This document shows positions 1-10,079 of a stretch of 64,000 nt of DNA, in pieces. The DNA comes from Coccinella septempunctata (lineage: Eukaryota > Arthropoda > Insecta > Coleoptera > Coccinellidae). The stretch spans positions 16,314,001-16,378,000 of the forward strand of contig NC_058190.1 of NCBI RefSeq assembly GCF_907165205.1. The letters are read 5' to 3'. Every line of letters starts with the position of its first letter. Within the stretch, counting starts at the first letter, position 1. The notes under the pieces were generated by a model. It was given only the letters and a program-made list of their open reading frames with translations, ran no database searches and was not told the origin of the DNA. A program made the position numbers and the translations under genes.

Positions 1-171
1 CTTGTACAGAAGTGGCCCAAGTACTGAGTCTTGGGGTTCTCCAGCCCTTATATCTCTTGTTGTTGTGGAGCATTCTCCTTCCACTTTCAGTAAAATCTTT
101 TATTTTTGAGATAATTCCTGATAAATTTGCATATTTTGATCGAATATCCAGCACATGTCATCTTAAACAGC
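1..171 (-). mobile_element. Jockey LINE copy B, reverse-transcriptase fragment (truncated by window edge)
   Basis: This stretch aligns by eye with 10752-10920 of the full-length Jockey copy in this window. Both encode the RT segment around the conserved VPQGS-type loop downstream of the palm core, read on the minus strand. Similarity stops abruptly near 171, after the shared cagcaca run, and is replaced by unrelated sequence. The copy starts outside the window. The frame contains small changes and is not functional. Confidence 0.75.
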
Positions 172-1030
172 GTGTCCCGGAAAATGTGGGAAATCTCTCG
201 GATTCAGATAGAATAAAAAAAAATATGACAAGTTCCCATAATTTTTTTTCCTAACGGCCCTCCGTACGAAGATACGACCTCCTAAATGACGCCACTGGAA
301 ATTCGTTTTAGTGGAATAAATTTCAAACTACTTGATATAATTTAATGAAAATTTGATATGATTCATAGTAGTGAGGACCTCTTAAATTACCGCACTCAAA
401 TTTAAATTAGCTTGTTCAGTTTACCAGGGGTAGACTAGGTTGTCTAGTTTTTTTGTCTGTGCTATGAATTCAATATTTTTGAACGACAAGAAGAAGAAGA
501 AGAAGCAGACGAAGAAGAAGGAGATGACTAACCGATCCACTCACAATTTTATTATAAATAAACAACAAAACTTAATAATATAGTATAATTAAAGAGTTAA
601 TTATAAATAATTAATTGTTACTACGTATTGCTCAATAATTATACTTTTTTAGTGAATAATTGACTTTTCGCAACGTACTGAAAACCGAACCTCCCGCTTC
701 ACCTTGCATTAGCCCATATGTGACTGTACGCTGCGCACTCTTCGCGCTCTACCCCAAACACGGTTGATCGCATGATAAAAATGTTCAAAAAAAGTTGTAG
801 AGAATTTTGAAGTCTAAATTTTTCATAATGGGTGCAAATCTCATTCAAGCAATAGATACCGAGATTCGTGAAAAAACAATTTTTATGACCTTTGACCTTC
901 AATATCTTAAGACGCGTACACGATAGCACTGGTGACTTCTGAGACAATATTAAGGACGACAAAACAAAAGTTTATACCAATTTACAGCTTATTATCTTTC
1001 CTTCCGATGTGAAACCCTAATATGACTGGG
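172..1030. other. unidentified segment replacing Jockey RT sequence
   Basis: About 860 bases sit where the intact Jockey copy has about 670 bases of RT. I recognise no domain in either strand. A GAA-rich microsatellite lies near 487-522. No terminal inverted repeats were found at the two edges, so a simple DNA-transposon insertion is not supported. An insertion with deletion, or a rearrangement, is more likely. Confidence 0.4.
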
Positions 1031-1858
1031 CTAATTCCCCTTTCTCCTCGTAGGCTTTTTTGCATTCTCCATGCAGAATGATCAATTGTATTCAGTTCTT
1101 GAACCCTTTTGTTCCATCTGCTTGTTCCTTAGATCTTTCGGGACATTTTTCAGAACTTTGCTATGGCGGTTGAGGTTCTTTCTATTCAGATCATTTTTAT
1201 TCATCCGATATATTCTTCTGAGTTTTCGATTTTCTCGTATAAGATCTTCTACTTCTTTAGGCGTATCGCCATGCGGATGACTTGGTGCTGGTCTCTTCAC
1301 TCTCCTCGTGCTGTTTTCGTAAGCTTTTGATATGACCTCTTCCAAATTATCAACCGCACATTCCAGATCCTGTGGAGTGCTTATTGTTGGGATTTCTGTT
1401 ATTTCCGATTGTATGAAATGGCTGAATTTCCAATTGGTATATTCTCCTATTTCCATCAATTTTTCCCTAATTGTCAATTCCACTGAATTGCTGTTTGAGG
1501 TTCCATCTTCCAAAGTCTCAATCGAGAATTCTTGAGTTATATTTTTCAATATCGCGATATCTATTACATCTGGTATTCTTAAACCAAAAGTAAGATATGT
1601 CGGTAACTCTGGTCCAATCACAATGGCATTTTGTTTTTCGGCGAAATCCTTCTTTGTTCTTTGCCACTTCTATTCTCTGTTGTGCTGTTCCATAATGGGG
1701 ATTTACAGTTGAAATCTCTGATGCAGATTGTTTGTTCCTCCCAATATGTTGTTTACCTCGTCTTCTATTAAATTGTTTTGTGGTCACTTATATGCCGAGG
1801 TAATTTCGACTCTCTGTCGATTTAATTCGGTAACAATCGTCACTGTTTCTATTTCTCC
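1031..1858 (-). pseudogene. Jockey LINE copy B, endonuclease end and pre-RT linker
   Basis: On the minus strand this encodes the C-terminal part of an apurinic-type endonuclease (the VIDIAILKN stretch, like the SVLDIAI motif before the end of Jockey endonucleases). The Lys/Arg-rich linker that precedes the RT follows, containing SHPHGDTPKEV. The longest open piece is 1082-1621. It matches 11600-12410 of copy C. About 28 bases of the linker are missing near 1045 between two short TTTCTCC repeats. The 5' side stops at 1858 exactly where the T-run of copy A begins, so copy A probably inserted there. It is dead: frameshifted, with no RT attached. Confidence 0.8.
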
Positions 1859-2175
1859 TTGTTTTTTTTTTGTGTAGCAGGGGGAATATCTGCGAGACAG
1901 ACGAACACACCCTCTCCTGAGGGAAAACAATTGTGGAGATTCTCACTCTTCTGAGCTCGAGACCCATTAAAAACCCTTAACTACTTCTTCATAGGTTCCG
2001 GGCATTTTGCCTATTAACCAGTTGACTCTTATGGTTTCTGGACTCTCACACGATCATAGTCGTGTTGATAGTTGTATGCTGCCTATATCTTTCATAGGTT
2101 AAGCTCTTCTTTGGTTACTTTTTAAATCCTTAACTGATTTCTCGTTATTCGGTGGTAGGTTCTTGACCTTCTAGC

Positions 2176-2520
2176 TTATTCTGTTGGATCGTAGTCGACT
2201 AATCTTCGTAGTTCCTCATTTGGATGTTGTTTGGCTTTGTCGAATATTCTTTCCGCCTTTCCCTTCATAAATTCTGTAACTGGTACCCATTCCAAGTCTT
2301 TGTGCATTTGTTTGTTCCTAATAAACCAGGGTACATCCATCGTCATTCTAAAGAGTTTATTCTCAGTAGCCCGTATTCTCTTGATGTGGATCTTGGCTGC
2401 TAAGCCCCATGCCGCCGATCCATATGTGAGTTGTGGTCGCGCGATAGTTTTAATCATCGTCAACTTGATGTTCTTATTCATATGAATTCTTCTACCTATG
2501 AGTGGATAAAGTCTACTCAT
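2176..2520 (-). pseudogene. Jockey copy A, RT C-terminal segment
   Basis: The 114-residue frame contains the conserved post-palm Jockey features: RLYPLIGRRIHM, then ARPQLTYGSAAWG (the 'RPxLTYG...WG' thumb-proximal motif), and a tail ending in DYDPTE just before the 3' UTR. Equivalent segments are at 10085-10449 (copy C) and 32486-32734 (copy D). It is the end of ORF2. Upstream continuity is broken by the nested LINE. Confidence 0.8.
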
Positions 2521-2656
2521 TGCGGCTTTTATTTTATCAACTGCACATTTGATGTGGTTTTTCCATGTTAGTCCTCTGTCAAGCTTCAGTCCTAGGCTCG
2601 CTACTAGGTATGATGCTTCATTTTTCCATTCAATCTCTTCTCCATCAACTTCAAGG

Positions 2657-3687
2657 TTTTTTTATTTATTTATTTATTTATTTATTGAACAAGGAATACA
2701 AACAGGATATACCCATGAACAGTATTCACATTTTAACATAATAAAACGAAATAACCAGTGATAAACTAATTAACAAAATTTAGATTCAATTCAACATACA
2801 AAAACAAGAGAAGAAAAAAAATGGATTTTACATTGAGAGGTAGTATCTTTTGAGGAGCAATTTTGAATTCAGAACATTACCGTGAAAAATGTCAACGACC
2901 TCTTGAAGTTCATTGCAGGCACGGAGCATTCGAAATAGAGGTTGATTTTTCGATGCATTGGTTCTTCTTAAAGGAATGAAAAAAGTCTCGAAAGTTCTGA
3001 GATTAACTGCTGGTACATTTAAGCTAGCAACTTGCAACAAACTCGGTACCTGCAACTCACCGCTCACAATTTTTTTCATACAGAGAAAATCGTTCAATCT
3101 ACGCCTGTCCTGAAGGGATAAAACATTGAAATATTTACGTTTCAGACAATAAAAGTTTTCATTTTCACAAACAGTAAAATTACATTTTAAACTTAAAAAT
3201 CTTAGCATTTTGTTTTGGATACGTTCAATTCTATTAATATAAATATTATAGTGGGGGCTCCAGATTACCGAAGCAAAATTGACCCTACTGAACACATAGG
3301 CGTAGTAAACACTGAGGATTGACTTATAGCTTTTGAGAATTCTGCATTGTCTAAATAGAAATCCGAGCATCCTGTTGGCGTTGTTAACAATACTATCAAT
3401 ATGTGGAATAAAGGTGAGTTTCTGATCAAGAATTATACCCAAGTCTCTGACTTGATCGACTCTTACTAAAGCCGAATTGCCAATATGATATGGAAAAAGT
3501 ATAGGAGTTTTCCCACGATAAAAAGAGAGTACTCGACATTTCGACACATTGAGATAGAGCTGGTGCTGGCTACAGAAAACCTCGAATCTCCCCAACTCCT
3601 CCTGAAGGGTAGCGCAGTCATCGACAGACTTGATGACGAAAAAGATTTTCAAATCGTCCGCGTTTTCCTCCATCCTCAATCTTCTCT
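2657..3687 (-). mobile_element. 5'-truncated LINE inserted in Jockey copy A
   Basis: Jockey coding sequence stops at about 2656 and resumes at about 3688. Between them lies a different LINE, in the same orientation, whose 3' end is a tandem TTTA tail (TAAA on its own strand, 2658-2690). Its 5' end is cut inside the RT catalytic box: the frame starts at ADDLK, the remainder of a YADD motif. By chance it fuses in frame with the Jockey RT, giving one 340-codon open frame (2828-3850) that is a composite and not a real gene. It looks related to the LINE at 55-58 kb. I could not identify a clean target duplication. Confidence 0.75.
2828..3687 (-). pseudogene. LINE reverse transcriptase, C-terminal half
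   Basis: About 287 residues after the broken YADD box: CSQHQLYLNVSKC, then RDLGIILDQKLTF, IWSPHY and ERIQNKMLRF. These are the standard order of motifs downstream of the palm in Jockey/CR1-superfamily LINE reverse transcriptases ('LNxxKC', 'LGxxxDxxLxF', 'VWxP', 'xxQxxxxR'). The frame is open to its natural stop just before the 3' UTR. Without fingers and palm it cannot copy RNA. Confidence 0.8.
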
Positions 3688-4153
3688 TTTGCAGTAATAT
3701 TGCTTGAGTCTTTCTTCCATTGATTTGGATTTTCCATTTGATGCACCATTTGAGTAATTCATCTATGGCTTCCTGCAGTATCTGGTGTATGATCTGTGGG
3801 CGTCGGTGTCTGAACGCTATTCTCGTGTCATCTGCGTACAAGGTGAGCATATTTCTAGCATTCTTCGGGATATCATAAACGTATATTACGTAAAGCAGGG
3901 GAGAGGTCCAAGTTCAGATCCTTGAGGCGCTCCCGCTTCCAATTTTCTGGTTTGAGAGGTTGCCCCATCTATCTTAACATAAAATTTCTATTCCTCAGAG
4001 AGTTCCGTATAATCTTGCACAGCTTGGTGGAATATCCTGCTTTTTTCATCTTGTAGATTATTCCTTCGTGCCATACTCTATCGAAAGCTCTCTCGATATC
4101 CATCAGAACTAATCCTGTGGCCTGTTAGGTCTGCATTCCTTCGGTGACGTATT

Positions 4154-4857
4154 CTATGAGCCGTAGCAATTGGAGTTCAGTCGAATGTTCTCGTCGAAAT
4201 AAAATTGTTCGGGTGGAATTATCTTCAACATTTCTGTTTCCTGATTCAGCCTTTTAGCGATATCCCTCTCGACAATTTTTCCTAGTGCTGATAGTAGGCT
4301 GATTGGTCTATAATTTTGAGGAAATTTCCGTTTCTTTAGAGGCTTGTTGAAAACTATAATTTCTGCAGTTTTCCTTCTCTTTGGGTAGTATTCGGTCCTC
4401 ATCACTCCGATTGTTATATTCGTCAAGGCTGCTATTCCTTTTGTAGGCAATTTCTTCAACATATAATTCGTTATCTTATCTTCTCCCTGCGCTTTCCTGT
4501 TTTTCAATTTCATTATGATCTCTTCGATCTCTGTTGGTGAAGCCGATTCTGGAATGATTTCGGTTTCCGGTGGTTCTATCATCAGTTTTTCGTTTGACTC
4601 CACTTTCCTTCTATATCTTCATTGTCATCATCATTTCTGTAGTTTATTCTGGCTTCTCTTTAAATTGAGTCGGCGTGTGCCTCGGCTTTTTCAAGTGTCG
4701 TATATACCATTCCGTTTGCTCCATGCAGTGGAGGTACAACTGTCGGTTCTCGTCGTAAGCATTTTTTCATTTTCCAAGCCGAGTGATCTATTTTATTCAG
4801 TTCCCTTAATCTCTGGTGCCACCTGTTATTACGCAGTTCTGTTAAAGCATTTTTCAA
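4154..4857 (-). pseudogene. Jockey copy A, pre-RT linker and RT N-terminus
   Basis: Two open pieces (4660-4857 and 4154-4603). The first carries the linker with AWKMKKCLRRE and PPLHGANGM. The second carries RT blocks: a degraded KAxGxDKIT, KTAEIIVFNKP, and FPQNYRPISLLSALGKIVERDIAKRL, the conserved 'NYRPISLLS' fingers motif. Frames differ and are separated by a stop and a frameshift. The next domain (palm with YADD) continues at 3690-3850, before the nested LINE. Confidence 0.8.
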
Positions 4858-5244
4858 TATCTAACTATGCTTATTCAGTTTCTTCTTGTCTTCTTCTATT
4901 TTTGTTGTTCTGTAGATTTTTCTGATTCTTCAGTTCTTTTTTATAAGTTCCTTTATATCCCTTGGCGTATCTCCATGTGAATGTTTCGGAATTGGTTTCC
5001 TTATTCTCTGGGTGCTTTCTTCATAGGCTTCTTTCATTTGATTTTCTAACTTTTCAACTGCTTCATCTAATTCATCCCAGGTGTTTATTTGGGGAATTTC
5101 CGTGATTTTCTCCTAAAGTAAATTCTTATATTTCTCCCAGTCTGTGCGATCCTTGTTTTGTGTCTCTTCTTCGTTTCTTGGGCCATGTTCCACTATGAAT
5201 TCTATGGGATTGTATTCTGAAGTTCCATCTTCTAGAAACGTCTC

Positions 5245-5402
5245 CAAGAAACGAAAAAGAGTCACAAACCAAGGATAGCATAGACTGGGAGAAATATAAG
5301 TATTTACTTCAGGAGAAAATCACGGAAATTCCCCAAATAAACACCCGGGATGAATTAGATGAAGCAGTTGAAAAATTGGAAAATCAAATAAAAGAAGCCT
5401 GA
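5245..5402 (+). other. inverted 5' segment of Jockey copy A
   Basis: This plus-strand segment encodes the same linker (DWEKYKYLL, EKITEIPQINT, DELDEAVEKLE) as the minus strand of roughly 5045-5200, so the two lie head to head with a short gap. The arrangement is what twin-primed target-site reverse transcription leaves behind. A later inversion or an independent fragment would look similar. Confidence 0.65.
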
Positions 5403-6370
5403 ATGCTAGGAACTCCTGAAACCCCGTATTCTCTCTTTTTCAATCACTTGCGGAATTTTCGTAATATTAATTGATATTAGTTGTGGCAACGACGTTATGA
5501 CATTAACGACATTTCATGAGTGACCTTACTCCGTTATAGTTACAAAAATTCGAGAAAATTATTTCATGGCCAACCGAGTGCTGAATCAATTTTATCTCTG
5601 ACAAGACTCGGAAAATAATTGCTATTCTTCTCAGTTAATAGTTTTTTTTTTTCTCAATTTTGAAAATTGGTTGCCGAAATTGAATTCAACTTTAGATCAA
5701 TAAATGTCATGAAGTGTCATTTTATGAGTATGTTCTGAATCAGCTGATAAAAAAGTATTATTTTTGGAATTCGAACTTCTTGGCTCTTTATACGATCATA
5801 ATAGAAGGAAGAATGGTAGGAAAACTTGTCCAAGTTGAACTTAAAATTAGATAATTTTCTAAAAGAAGTTTGTGTAAATGTTGTCCAAATTCATATTTAT
5901 ATCAATTAACCAGGTGAAAGAAGTGCCCTCTGGGGGGAACAACTTTGTCGTTAGTGTAAATCCTTTTTGAGTTTATATATCTAGGTTAGTTAATTCACTT
6001 CGTATACTCCGTAAATAATTTGAAATGTTAAAAAGCTTTACCATGCTATATGGATAAGATACATATTATTATGACCTTAAACATTAAGTCTTTCATTTCA
6101 TCGTAGAAAATAGTGAAAAATGGTTAGTTATTCATGTGGCTTTACTATATACAAAATCAAACGGATGTTGGTAGAACATTTCACAGGTAAGTGTTTTTCA
6201 TCCCAATAATTATTTCAATTACCTCAATAATTAATATAATTATAATATATTATAATACGGAAACAGGAGTCGGCCATATGCAAGTGCCTTTCCGATTTTC
6301 AATTTCATGTCGTATACTCCCTCCTGTTATTCTATCTATACTCAAAGGTTCTTAATGACGTAATCAATCA
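5403..6370. other. no recognisable gene
   Basis: AT-rich sequence. I found no coding signal, tRNA, terminal repeat or similarity to other parts of the window. Confidence 0.5.
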
Positions 6371-7200
6371 CCAAAGAGCCGATATACTTTGGAGGGAGTC
6401 ACAATTCTTCTGGTTTTGAGCCATTGTGACCTCGGTCTGACAGTTTCGCACGATCTCACTTGGCACGAACACATTTCCAACGTGTGTAAAAGAGCGAGAC
6501 AGATGACTTATCTACTTTACGAATCGTTTCATGGTTGCGACCACAAAACATATGGTCTTCTTTACAAAACTTGTATAAGACCTATTATGGAGTATGCTGG
6601 ACCAGCCTGGTGGTGAGGAATGATTGTGGTGCTTTGGAATCTGTTCAGCGGTGGGCTACCCGCCTCCCCTACGGCTTTCTTCGCCCTCGATACGAAGAAC
6701 GGTTGGAAATATTTGACCTCCCCACCTTCGAAGATCGTCGGAGTCGCGGCGACCTAATTTTTACTTTCCGGGCACTCAGGGGCCAGTTCGGAGAACCAGT
6801 GAAAAGTATATACACGTTAAACAGCAACCATCTCCGGGGCCACTATCTGAAACTGAGCCATGAGTTCTTCAAGACATCCACCAGACAAGGTTTTCTATCC
6901 AATAGGGTCTTCGACCAGTGGAAAGCCCTCCCGAGATCAATTGTCGAAGCTGATTCTGTCAATGCCTTCAAGAACAGATATGACAGATGGAAATTTGCGC
7001 CTGTACAGTCGCGTCAGTAGTCTCCAGAAACTTCTCCATGTCGGGCTAATCTGGATCAGCTCTATCACGACTTTGTCTGAGAATTAAAATTTTGTTGTTT
7101 TGGGTGTTGCTCACACTGAATGTTCTTTTTTTTTCTTATTGAAATTATAGGTTCAACCTCTACTCTTCATGTCAATAAGTAAATAAATAAATAATTAAAT
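6371..7200 (+). pseudogene. 3' end of a CR1-like LINE (RT C-terminus and tail)
   Basis: Encodes the post-palm RT of a CR1-type LINE: CDLGLTVSHDLTW, RPIMEYAGPAW, then in another frame ESVQRWATRLPYGF, EERLEIF, EDRRSRGDLIF, FLSNRVFDQWKALP and SVNAFKNRYDRW. A one-base-type frameshift near 6610 splits it. The 3' end is marked by AAATAAATAAATAA-like sequence (7168-7196). The copy is 5'-truncated. A related but distinct family member is at 49.7-50.5 kb, where the same motifs occur in the same order. Confidence 0.8.
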
Positions 7201-7904
7201 AAACCTTTTGATGAATGTATTTGATGATCTATGGTATCAATACACTCTCGTATCAGGTTGACAAGGTGTCGATCACTTATTTGTGTTTCATCAAGATTTC
7301 GGAAGTGCTCAGTGTTTATTAATCCCCAGAAATACTCGTAAGCCCTTTATGGCTCGGTAGCACTTTAGAGATTACCGAGCATTCATTCTTTCGATAAAGT
7401 CCTCTAATTACTAAGCAATAGACACTGTCTTCAGAAAGTGGTCGAGAGCACAAAAAGACTTCAAGTGATTTCACAAGCACTAAACACGATGCTTTGGCGC
7501 AGCTCTAACTTGCTATTTTGCAGGGTATGTGATAATCTACAATATACCAAAAATTGAATAAAATCAATCGAAAGTCATTTTGTATTCAGATCGTGCAAGG
7601 TCCTTTCATTGAGATTGTTTCTACACAAAATGATTGAGAGGAGGATATTCACTTTCGAATAAGTGACCCCCTTCTTCGTTGATAGCTTGTATCATACCCA
7701 ATTCAAAAATTGTTGTCTTTATTTAACGTAGTTTATAGTTTGATAAGGAAATTACATGTCACTGCGAGGTTCTCACAACTGCATCCTCTACAGCTCGCCC
7801 TCCAGCTCCAGTGTTTAAATGGACTCCAGTATCTGAGAGACCAGGTGAACAGTAGTATCCCCCTCTTCCCGTTAGTATCTTCACTAGCAAAAACTGGAAT
7901 GTTT
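7201..7904. other. mostly unrecognised; possible LINE tail near 7780-7830
   Basis: Nothing is recognised in 7201-7690. Around 7780-7830 the plus strand (ctacagctcgccctccag) resembles the 3' end of the zf-RVT-containing LINE tail at about 24305 (tttacagctcgccttccag). A decayed minus-strand LINE 3' end is therefore possible. The similarity is short and the call is weak. Confidence 0.3.
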
Positions 7905-8660
7905 GATTCGATTTCAATTTCGAACAGAGAATAACACCATTGTCGTTAATAATAAGGACAAAACATTTTATTACGTCATAAAACACATGAATGAACGAAA
8001 CTTCGACCTGTACCACGGAGCATACAGTACTCCGCCGCGCTGGCAAGTACCACGGGCACCATGGAAATGTCTGAAATGGGACGACAATTCAGAATTGTCG
8101 CTCCATTAATGCGTTCTAGTCATGAATCAGATAGGTAGCGTGTCGTGATGAGGATTGTAAAATAATATCCCTCATGATAGGCCTCCACTCTCGCTTAAGA
8201 CACCATACTCAGGTACTCAACGATGCGTTACACTGCATTCTACTGAGGAGGGACAATAATCCCGAAACCGGTCTAGAGTTTGTGTATATATGTTTCACCC
8301 TCTCTGGCAAGTCCTGCGCTGATTCATGACCAGAACGTATTAATGGGGGGGGAAACTTACTTGATTCAGTTCTCGAATTTCAACTCGGCACAATTTGATA
8401 GGAAAAATCGAATTACAAAAATTAATGTTTCCAAAATACATTCTTCAAGATCTTTTGACGAATCGCGACACATTCAATTTAATTTTCAATATCAAGTATC
8501 AATCAATGGAGCAAGTTCTCAAAATGTGTTATCTTATCTCAGTACACATTCAGTTAATATTTTTAATTAAATTTGAATTCAACGGCTGAAAAAAATTCAT
8601 GAAAGAAATTCATTAGAATAATTCATACACGCAATATTGACAAGCCGCGGCGACTGTAGT
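7905..8660 (+). repeat. dispersed repeat with embedded hammerhead ribozyme, copy 1
   Basis: About 750 bases shared with 18905-19317 plus 28081-28290; the second copy is split by an LTR element. Shared landmarks in order: a gaacagagaataacacca start, a perfect dyad cgacaattcagaattgtcg (8079-8097), the hammerhead (8229-8289), an aattaatgtttccaaaat block, and the tail ttcatacacgcaatattgac. I see no protein frame. Hammerheads of this form are known from Penelope-like elements and animal retrozyme-type repeats. Which class this repeat belongs to is not settled by the sequence. Confidence 0.7.
8229..8289 (+). ncRNA. hammerhead ribozyme, type I, copy 1
   Basis: All conserved core blocks are present in order. 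Stem I 5' strand ends TTCTA (8238-8242). Core CTGAGGA (8243-8249) matches CUGANGA. Stem II GGGA/TCCC closes a six-base CAATAA loop (8250-8263). GAAA is at 8264-8267. A minimal palindromic stem III, ACCGGT, overlaps it, and predicted cleavage is after C8273 (GGTC). The 3' stem I strand TAGAG (8274-8278) pairs with TTCTA, and an outer helix TACAC (8229-8233)/GTGTA (8282-8286) continues it. A three-base-pair stem III usually needs dimer formation or helper contacts for efficient cleavage. Confidence 0.8.
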
Positions 8661-8720
8661 AACTGGACTGCTTTATGGGCAGTCGCGACGCCAGAGCCTC
8701 TTCGGCCGCTGCAATCGTAA

Positions 8721-9080
8721 AGCTGCGTTCACATTAGCGAAATTTTCCTCGCGAAATAATTGCGCGAGGAAATTTCGCCTAGTGTAGACGCCTCCCTCAC
8801 CGAGAGGAATTGCGGGGCGAGGGCCCTCGCTGCGAGCCACAGGTCTGTCGGTTTTTGTCCGCACATCAAAGGGTTTCGCTCATCGAATTTGGCATAGTGT
8901 AAACGTGGTCCGCAATCTTCGTACTGACTGCGAAACAAACACTGAAGGCGGCTCGCTCCACTCGCGAAAGATTTCGCTCTTAATTGCGCTTTGTTTTGGG
9001 AACTGCGAAATTTCACTCGATGAGAGTAATTGATGCCCGAGTGATTTTCGCGAGGAAATTTCGCTAATGTAAACGCAGCT
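8721..9080. mobile_element. 360-bp MITE, Harbinger-type (TAA duplication)
   Basis: Terminal inverted repeats AGCTGCGTTCACATTAGCG (left) and the complement of CGCTAATGTAAACGCAGCT (right), with a further match through the CGAGGAAATTT region. The element is flanked on both sides by TAA (8718-8720 and 9081-9083). A 3-bp TAA/TTA duplication is typical of PIF/Harbinger elements. It is GC-richer than its surroundings and has no transposase. Open frames inside it are chance. Confidence 0.75.
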
Positions 9081-9083
9081 TAA

Positions 9084-9631
9084 CGCTAGAGCCGAGGGAT
9101 TGACAACAGGTCCATATATAATAAGAACAAAAGCAGTGAACGAGATATAGCCGTAGCGCGGCTCCATACTCGCGGCTATAGCCCCTTCAGTCCCGTGATT
9201 GATACTCCACCTTTAGAATACGCGATATTTGATTGAATCAAGTATCAGTAATATCCTGGTAAAAGCAGTGGGTATTTTCGGATGATTCAAAAAATGAAGA
9301 AGAAAATTAGATAAAATACGTTATTTATTACATGTTGTGGTTTCTCATCACCTTACCCTAGAAAAAGAGATTTACGAGAATAGGTTAGTCCACAGACACC
9401 TTGAATAGGACGAAGCAATATTTTTCAGTATTTACCGACTCAACATCAATCAAATTTTTTTTGGCTAAGGTTGAAACTCACACATTCGCAACAATATGAG
9501 ATGAAGAATAACAAGTTTCCTACTCCTAAACTTCTAGTCCCGGAGGTGGTGTCACTTTTTTATCAGTGATTTATCTCCAACTCGAATATGATTAATTAGA
9601 GAGTTGCACTATTAGTGTACTCGAAATCGAA
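9084..9631. other. no recognisable gene
   Basis: Sequence between the MITE and the start of the large palindrome. No domain, RNA gene or repeat was recognised. Confidence 0.45.
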
Positions 9632-10079
9632 AATCAGTCAGCGCGACCGTGGTGGGCGTGGGAGACGGTGATACTCGCCGGAAAAATCTAAAGAAAAGTC
9701 ATTGATCTCCACGTCAAACTTTGTGATAGTTGTTTTTTGGTGTAGCAGGGGGAAAATCTGCAAGTCAGACGAACCACCCTCTCCTGAGGGGGAACAAGTG
9801 TAGGGATTCTCACTCTCCTGAGCTCGAGACCCACTAAAAACCCTTAACTGCTTCTTGAATATTGGTTCCTGGCATTTGCCTATAACCCGTTCATCTCTTA
9901 GTCGGTTTTCTTCTCGCACAATATCATGCTGGGATTTATGTGTTTATCCTCTATAATGTAACACTCTATTGGATTTTTCAATAAGTTTATGTTCTTATTT
10001 TAATCTCTTTTTGATTGATCTCTTGGTCTCCTTCGGTAAACTCACATTCTCCTTTTGTCTTCCTATGCGTCGTAGTCCA

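Larger units (their letters stand above)
1859..5402 (-). mobile_element. Jockey LINE copy A, rearranged, with a nested LINE
   Basis: The element runs right to left. Its 3' end is the T-run (poly-A on the minus strand) at 1860-1869, followed by a 3' UTR (to about 2175) shared with copies C and D. Then come the RT C-terminus (2176-2520), the RT palm region interrupted by another LINE (2657-3687), the RT N-terminus (4154-4603) and the pre-RT linker (4660-5240). The last 158 bases are an inverted duplicate of its own linker. Protein similarity to copies C and D is clear but moderate, so this is a separate subfamily. Multiple frameshifts make it inactive. Confidence 0.8.

Noticed and set aside
487..522. 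GAA-rich run as a functional element
   Set aside because: Simple microsatellite.
2828..3850. A single 340-residue reverse transcriptase gene
   Set aside because: It is a composite of Jockey RT (3688-3850) and another LINE (2828-3687) joined at an insertion boundary.
8673..9167. Several overlapping open frames in GC-richer DNA
   Set aside because: They lie within or across the 360-bp MITE and show no domain. GC content lengthens chance frames.
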